Shown here in pieces: positions 7,510 through 10,688 of a stretch of 10,688 bases of DNA. The notes under the pieces were generated by a model that did not search any database, had not been told where the DNA came from, and saw only the letters and a program-made list of their open reading frames with translations. The number at the start of each line of letters is the position of its first letter. Within the stretch, counting starts at the first letter, position 1. Source of the DNA: CAYUTA01 sp964447605 (GTDB lineage Bacteria; Bacillota; Clostridia; Christensenellales; CAG-138); contig CAYUTA010000073.1 of assembly GCA_964447605.1 (NCBI GenBank), positions 1-10,688 of the forward strand, written 5' to 3'. Made by a program: the position numbers and the translations under genes.

Positions 7510-9720
7510 ATGAAACATACGCCTGACAAAAACGGCCTGATCGCACAGGAAACCAGCCTTGCGCGCTGTATCCACGGAAACCCCGCGCCATGCCAGAACG
7601 CCTGTCCATTCGGCCTGGATATCCGTCTGTTTATCGCGCGCATGCAGGGCGGCAAGTTCGACGCCGCCCTGCGCCAGTATCGCGACGCAGCCGTTTTTCC
7701 GCTGGTCGTTTCCACTTTATGCAAAGCGCCCTGCAAAACCGCGTGCGTCCGTAAGCAGGCGGATGCACCCGTCGCGCTCCCCCTGCTTGAGCGGGCCTGC
7801 CTCGCGCACAGCAGCGACCGCAGAAGGGCGCCCTTTAACCTGCCGCCGAAACAAAAACGCATCGCGGTCATTGGCGCAGACCTTTCCGGGCTTGCCTGCG
7901 CGGTCCGGTTTGCCGCGCAAAAATATGACGTTACGGTTTACGAGCGCGGGGCTACGCTGGAAGACCGGCTCTTGCGCGCGCTTGTAAACGAAACGCTCGT
8001 TTCGGAGGTCACGGAGCGGCTTAAAGCGGAAAACGTCGCCGTTTGCTGCCAAAGCGGGCCGGCGGACGCGGCGCTTACCAATGCGGACGTTGTGCTTGTA
8101 TCGTCCGGCGAATCTTTTTCCGGTTGCGGCGACCGCGTTTTCTACTGCCCGGATGCGGACGGGCCCGTTGCGCGGATTGCCGCGGGCATTGGCGTTTGCA
8201 GCCGGATCGAGTGGTTTTTAAAGACCGGCGCGCGCATGGACGCTCAGGAGGACGACCGCTACGGACAGCCGGCCGTCACTTCCAGGGAGCTGGTCCCCGC
8301 GTCCGCCATCGTCCCCGCGGACGGTCGCGCCTATACCGCGGACGAGGCGGTGCAGGAAGCCTGTCGGTGCGTCCGCTGCGACTGCACGGCCTGTGTGGAT
8401 CACTGTGAGATGCTGGCCATGTATAAACTGTATCCCAATCAGCTCAAAGAGGATGTGGAAACGACGCTGCTGCCCGACCAGCCGCTTAAACAAAAGCCTG
8501 CCATGCGTCCGGTCAATTCCTGCAACCTGTGCGGGCGCTGCACAAATGTGTGCTCCGCGGGCGTCGATCTTTCGGCCTATTTGCTGCAAAGCAGGCGGGC
8601 GCTGTTTGAGCAGGGTCTGCTGCCGCCGGCGTTTCATGCCTTCTGGCTTAACGATCTGGCGGATGCGGACCGTTATGCGTTTACACACCGCGATTCGCCC
8701 AGCCCCGCAAAGTATGCGTTTTTCCCGGGCTGCCAGCTTGGCGCGTCCAATGTGGATTATGTCGGCAAAACGTATGCGTTGCTGAAGGATATTTGTGCGG
8801 ATACGGCGCTGTTGCTGCGCTGCTGCGGGATACCGGCCATGTGGGCGGGCGATATGGATCTGTATGCGCGCAAGCGCGGCGCGATACGCGCGGAATGGGA
8901 GGCGCTCGGCCGTCCCGTTCTGATCGTCGCCTGTCCCTCCTGTTTCAACAGCCTGTCCGGCGCCGACGGGGGCATCCCCTGCATTTCCCTGTACGAATAT
9001 CTCGCGCGCACGGGGACAAACGGATTTGCAGCCCGCATGCAGACGATGAAGGCCGCCGTATTCGACCCGTGCGCGGCGCGGCAGTCCCTGCAGACACGGC
9101 AGGCGGTGCGCGAGCTTATGACAAACTGCGGGATTTGCGTCGAGAAACTTCCGCTCGCGGAGGGCGACGCGGCCTGCTGCAGCTACGGCGGGCAGATCTA
9201 TGCCGCAAACCGCGCGCTTACGCAAAAAATCGTCGCTGAGCGAACAGGGCTGAGCGAGCTGCCCTATATTACCTACTGCTCTAACTGCCGGGATATCTTT
9301 GCCTCATCCGGCAAAGCCTGCGCGCACGTGCTGGATATTTTGTTTGCGCTCGACGGCTTCCACCGTCCGCCCGCGGGGCTTTGGCAGCGCCGCGAGAACC
9401 GCCGGATGCTGTATCGTCAATTCCACTCTGAAAAAGGCGGGGAGGCCGCCATTAAGCCGCCTACCGGAATTCGCCTTGTCATTGCGCCCGAATGCAGCGC
9501 GCGCATGGACGCGGAGCTGATTTTGCAGGAGGATGTAGCCTCCGTCATAACCCACTGTGAGGAGAGCGGATGCAGGCTTTTTGATCCGCAAAGCGGCAAT
9601 ACGATTGCCCACCGCGTGTGCGGGCAGATCACCTGCTGGGTGGTTTATCGCAAGCGCGCGGCGGATGAATATGAGGTGTTCGACGCGTATTCACACCGCA
9701 TGCATCTGGAGGAAGCATAG
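7510..9720 (+). CDS. Multi-cluster iron-sulfur protein: GltD-like N-terminus, reduced flavin fold, two [4Fe-4S] sites and two CCG domains
   Basis: A 736-residue protein. Residues 15-110 match the GltD-type [4Fe-4S] domain (Cys28-x3-Cys32-Pro; Cys71-x3-Cys75-x3-Cys79). A Rossmann-like start RIAVIGADLSGLACAVRF (117-134) follows, but its GxGxxG reads GADLSG, and the domain is only about 165 residues long. A dicluster ferredoxin segment comes next (Cys287, Cys290, Cys292, Cys295, Cys299, and Cys338, Cys341, Cys344, Cys348). Two HdrB/GlpC-type CCG modules follow: PGC408, CC438-439, CPSC475-478; and DPC521, CC556-557, CSNC590-593. A C-terminal domain (about 625-736) contains LILQEDVASVI and DAYSHRM. 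Relatives are annotated as pyridine nucleotide-disulfide oxidoreductase/dicluster-binding protein. It starts four bases after the mop stop, with no clear ribosome binding site, which suggests coupling. The likely role is electron acceptor or hub for Mop. Confidence 0.84.
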   Translation: MKHTPDKNGLIAQETSLARCIHGNPAPCQNACPFGLDIRLFIARMQGGKFDAALRQYRDAAVFPLVVSTLCKAPCKTACVRKQADAPVALPLLERACLAHSSDRRRAPFNLPPKQKRIAVIGADLSGLACAVRFAAQKYDVTVYERGATLEDRLLRALVNETLVSEVTERLKAENVAVCCQSGPADAALTNADVVLVSSGESFSGCGDRVFYCPDADGPVARIAAGIGVCSRIEWFLKTGARMDAQEDDRYGQPAVTSRELVPASAIVPADGRAYTADEAVQEACRCVRCDCTACVDHCEMLAMYKLYPNQLKEDVETTLLPDQPLKQKPAMRPVNSCNLCGRCTNVCSAGVDLSAYLLQSRRALFEQGLLPPAFHAFWLNDLADADRYAFTHRDSPSPAKYAFFPGCQLGASNVDYVGKTYALLKDICADTALLLRCCGIPAMWAGDMDLYARKRGAIRAEWEALGRPVLIVACPSCFNSLSGADGGIPCISLYEYLARTGTNGFAARMQTMKAAVFDPCAARQSLQTRQAVRELMTNCGICVEKLPLAEGDAACCSYGGQIYAANRALTQKIVAERTGLSELPYITYCSNCRDIFASSGKACAHVLDILFALDGFHRPPAGLWQRRENRRMLYRQFHSEKGGEAAIKPPTGIRLVIAPECSARMDAELILQEDVASVITHCEESGCRLFDPQSGNTIAHRVCGQITCWVVYRKRAADEYEVFDAYSHRMHLEEA

Positions 9721-9723
9721 TCC

Positions 9724-9735
9724 ACAATGCATTGT
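9724..9735. repeat. Perfect 12-base palindrome just after the iron-sulfur gene
   Basis: ACAATGCATTGT equals its own reverse complement and starts three bases after the TAG stop. It has no loop, so it is not a terminator hairpin. It could be a dimeric repressor site for the downstream transporter, or chance. It lies about 50 bases upstream of the proposed -10 box. Confidence 0.45.
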
Positions 9736-9754
9736 AACGTACACTACCAATCAG

Positions 9755-9826
9755 TTGGAACGACAGACCGGGCAGTATCTTTACTCTATAATCACAAGTA
9801 ATCAACCGGTCTGCCAGTGAATCCAA
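9755..9826 (+). promoter_or_regulatory. Candidate promoter with TATAAT box and symmetric inverted repeats
   Basis: A perfect TATAAT lies at 9787-9792, about 105 bases before the permease ATG. No good -35 box stands 16-18 bases upstream (the sequence there is around CAGACC), so the promoter would need an activator or be weak. CAGACCGG (9764-9771) and its exact complement CCGGTCTG (9806-9813) flank the -10 box, with the centre of symmetry inside or next to it. An outer pair, TTGGA (9755-9759) and TCCAA (9822-9826), extends the symmetry with unequal spacing. This layout fits two half-sites for a regulator looping or bridging across the promoter; an RNA hairpin with a 34-base loop is less attractive. 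The rest of the 9721-9896 gap holds no gene and no clear terminator. Confidence 0.4.
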
Positions 9827-9896
9827 CCGTTGCAACAATCGACGCGCACCATAAAACCTTGGCATACTTCCTTTCAAAATCTCTGGAGGGCAAACC

Positions 9897-10688
9897 ATGA
9901 ACCTGTATTTGCAAGCACTGATCGATGGGCTACTCATAGGCGGGGTATATGCAACCATTGCCGTGGGCCTGAGTTTGGCGTTTGGCGTTATGAGAATCAT
10001 CAACTGGGCCCAGGGCGAACTGCTGATGGTCAGCATGTATATCGCCTATTATATCCTGAGCCTGACGGGCCTGGACCCCTACATCGTGATGTTCATCGTT
10101 TTTTTCCTGATGTTCTGGGCCGGTTATCTGCTGCAATCCACCGTTATTTCCAATCTGCTGGCCAAGGAAACGGCGAGGGAACCGCTGAGCGTGCTTTTGT
10201 TTACGGCCGGGCTGGGTATTTTTTTAACAAACCTGATGCTCAGCATCGCGGGCGCGACGCCGCTGACGGCCAGCACCGCGTATTCTGGCCGCGTTCTGGA
10301 AGCGGGAGAAATCTTCATCTCCGTGCCGAAGCTGATCTCGTTTGCAATCGCCTTCATTTCCACAGTCGCGCTGTATATCGTGCTCAAAAAGACCGAGATC
10401 GGGCGCGCCATCCGGGCAACGTCGCAAAACCGCAACGTCGCGACGCTCATGGGCATCAACCAGAAGCGCATCTATAACCTCGCCTTTGGCATCAGCATCG
10501 GCCTGGTCGGCCTGTCCGGCGCGCTGCTTGTTCCATTTTATTCGATCAGCACGACCGTTGGCGCAACGTTCAGCTTCAAGGCGTTTATCATCGTTGTGCT
10601 CGGCGGGAAGGGCAGCGTTCTCGGCGCGCTGTGCGGCGGCCTTGAAGCGGGAATTGTAACGTTCACACTCCGTGCGCAAGGCATACAC
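9897..10688 (+). CDS. livH: Branched-chain amino acid type ABC transporter permease LivH (3' end outside window)
   Basis: The ATG at 9897 follows a ribosome binding site (TGGAGGG, 9884-9890) by six bases, and the frame stays open for 264 codons to the window end; usual LivH length is about 290. The protein is strongly hydrophobic with about seven visible membrane segments. The N-terminal pattern GLLIGGVYATIAVGLSLAFG, then MRIINWAQGELLM, is the LivH/UrtB signature. The cytoplasmic coupling loop GRAIRATSQNRNVATLMGIN (169-188), followed by GLVGLSGAL, is the site that meets the ATPase subunits. VVLGGKGSVLGALCGG near the end is also typical. Known members import branched-chain amino acids, urea, short amides or aromatic compounds with LivM, LivG, LivF and a binding protein, presumably encoded downstream. 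The substrate cannot be told from the permease. It sits behind its own candidate promoter rather than being fused to the operon. Confidence 0.9.
   Translation, partial: MNLYLQALIDGLLIGGVYATIAVGLSLAFGVMRIINWAQGELLMVSMYIAYYILSLTGLDPYIVMFIVFFLMFWAGYLLQSTVISNLLAKETAREPLSVLLFTAGLGIFLTNLMLSIAGATPLTASTAYSGRVLEAGEIFISVPKLISFAIAFISTVALYIVLKKTEIGRAIRATSQNRNVATLMGINQKRIYNLAFGISIGLVGLSGALLVPFYSISTTVGATFSFKAFIIVVLGGKGSVLGALCGGLEAGIVTFTLRAQGIH

Noticed and set aside
8218..9225. 335-codon minus-strand frame
   Set aside because: Antisense to the CCG-domain protein, whose cysteine motifs are clear; no ribosome binding site or recognisable domain.
9861..9878. TGGCAT-like box resembling a sigma-54 -24 element before livH
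   Set aside because: The required GC of the -12 element is absent at the right distance; the TATAAT at 9787 is a better candidate.
9830..10477. Plus-strand frame of 215 codons overlapping livH
   Set aside because: It is another frame of the LivH permease region; the frame beginning at 9897 has the ribosome binding site and all family motifs.
1..10688. tRNA, rRNA, CRISPR array or riboswitch
   Set aside because: I looked for cloverleaf-like stretches, regularly spaced repeats and long structured leaders and saw none; the only gap over 100 bases without a gene is 9721-9896.

Overview
The window looks like a piece of a moderately GC-rich anaerobic bacterium, most likely a Clostridia-type Firmicute. 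The reasons are tandem large serine recombinases of the kind found on Firmicute integrative elements, strong AGGAGG-like ribosome binding sites, and an anaerobic enzyme set (Mo-dependent hydroxylase, radical SAM enzyme, CCG-domain iron-sulfur protein). This taxonomic guess is inference. All genes I can support are on the + strand.

Region 1 (1 to about 2456) is the recombinase end of an integrated mobile element. It holds the C-terminal 254 residues of one large serine recombinase, a complete second one (751..2283) overlapping it, and a 51-codon ORF (2298..2453) with a strong ribosome binding site. The rest of the element lies upstream of the window. Base composition is more balanced and AT-richer here than downstream.

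Region 2 (about 2457 to 9720) is a tightly packed GC-rich operon that begins abruptly. Its first piece (2457..2540) reads as the bare 3' end of a gene whose remainder is missing, presumably cut off by the element. It is followed by a 68-residue four-cysteine protein (DVU_1557-like), a radical SAM protein (TrsS-like, cysteine form), a class I methyltransferase (DVU_1556-like), a 942-residue molybdopterin aldehyde oxidoreductase with two [2Fe-2S] clusters (Mop type, xanthine dehydrogenase family), and a 736-residue protein joining a GltD-like N-terminus, a collapsed flavin domain, two [4Fe-4S] sites and two CCG domains. From memory, this set matches the Desulfovibrio vulgaris DVU1551-1559 neighbourhood. 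A reasonable model is that the oxidoreductase oxidises an aldehyde or N-heterocycle and passes electrons to the iron-sulfur protein, while the radical SAM protein, methyltransferase and small protein serve an undefined maturation or modification step.

Region 3 (9721..9896) is a 176-base intergenic gap with a perfect 12-base palindrome, a TATAAT box and inverted repeats symmetric about that box. It precedes a LivH-type ABC permease gene (9897 to beyond the window end), which probably opens a transporter operon that could feed the pathway.

The most interesting points are the insertion into the head of this little-studied operon, the collapsed FAD/NAD domain in the iron-sulfur protein, the poorly characterised radical SAM/methyltransferase/Mop system itself, and the symmetric operator-like sequence before the transporter.
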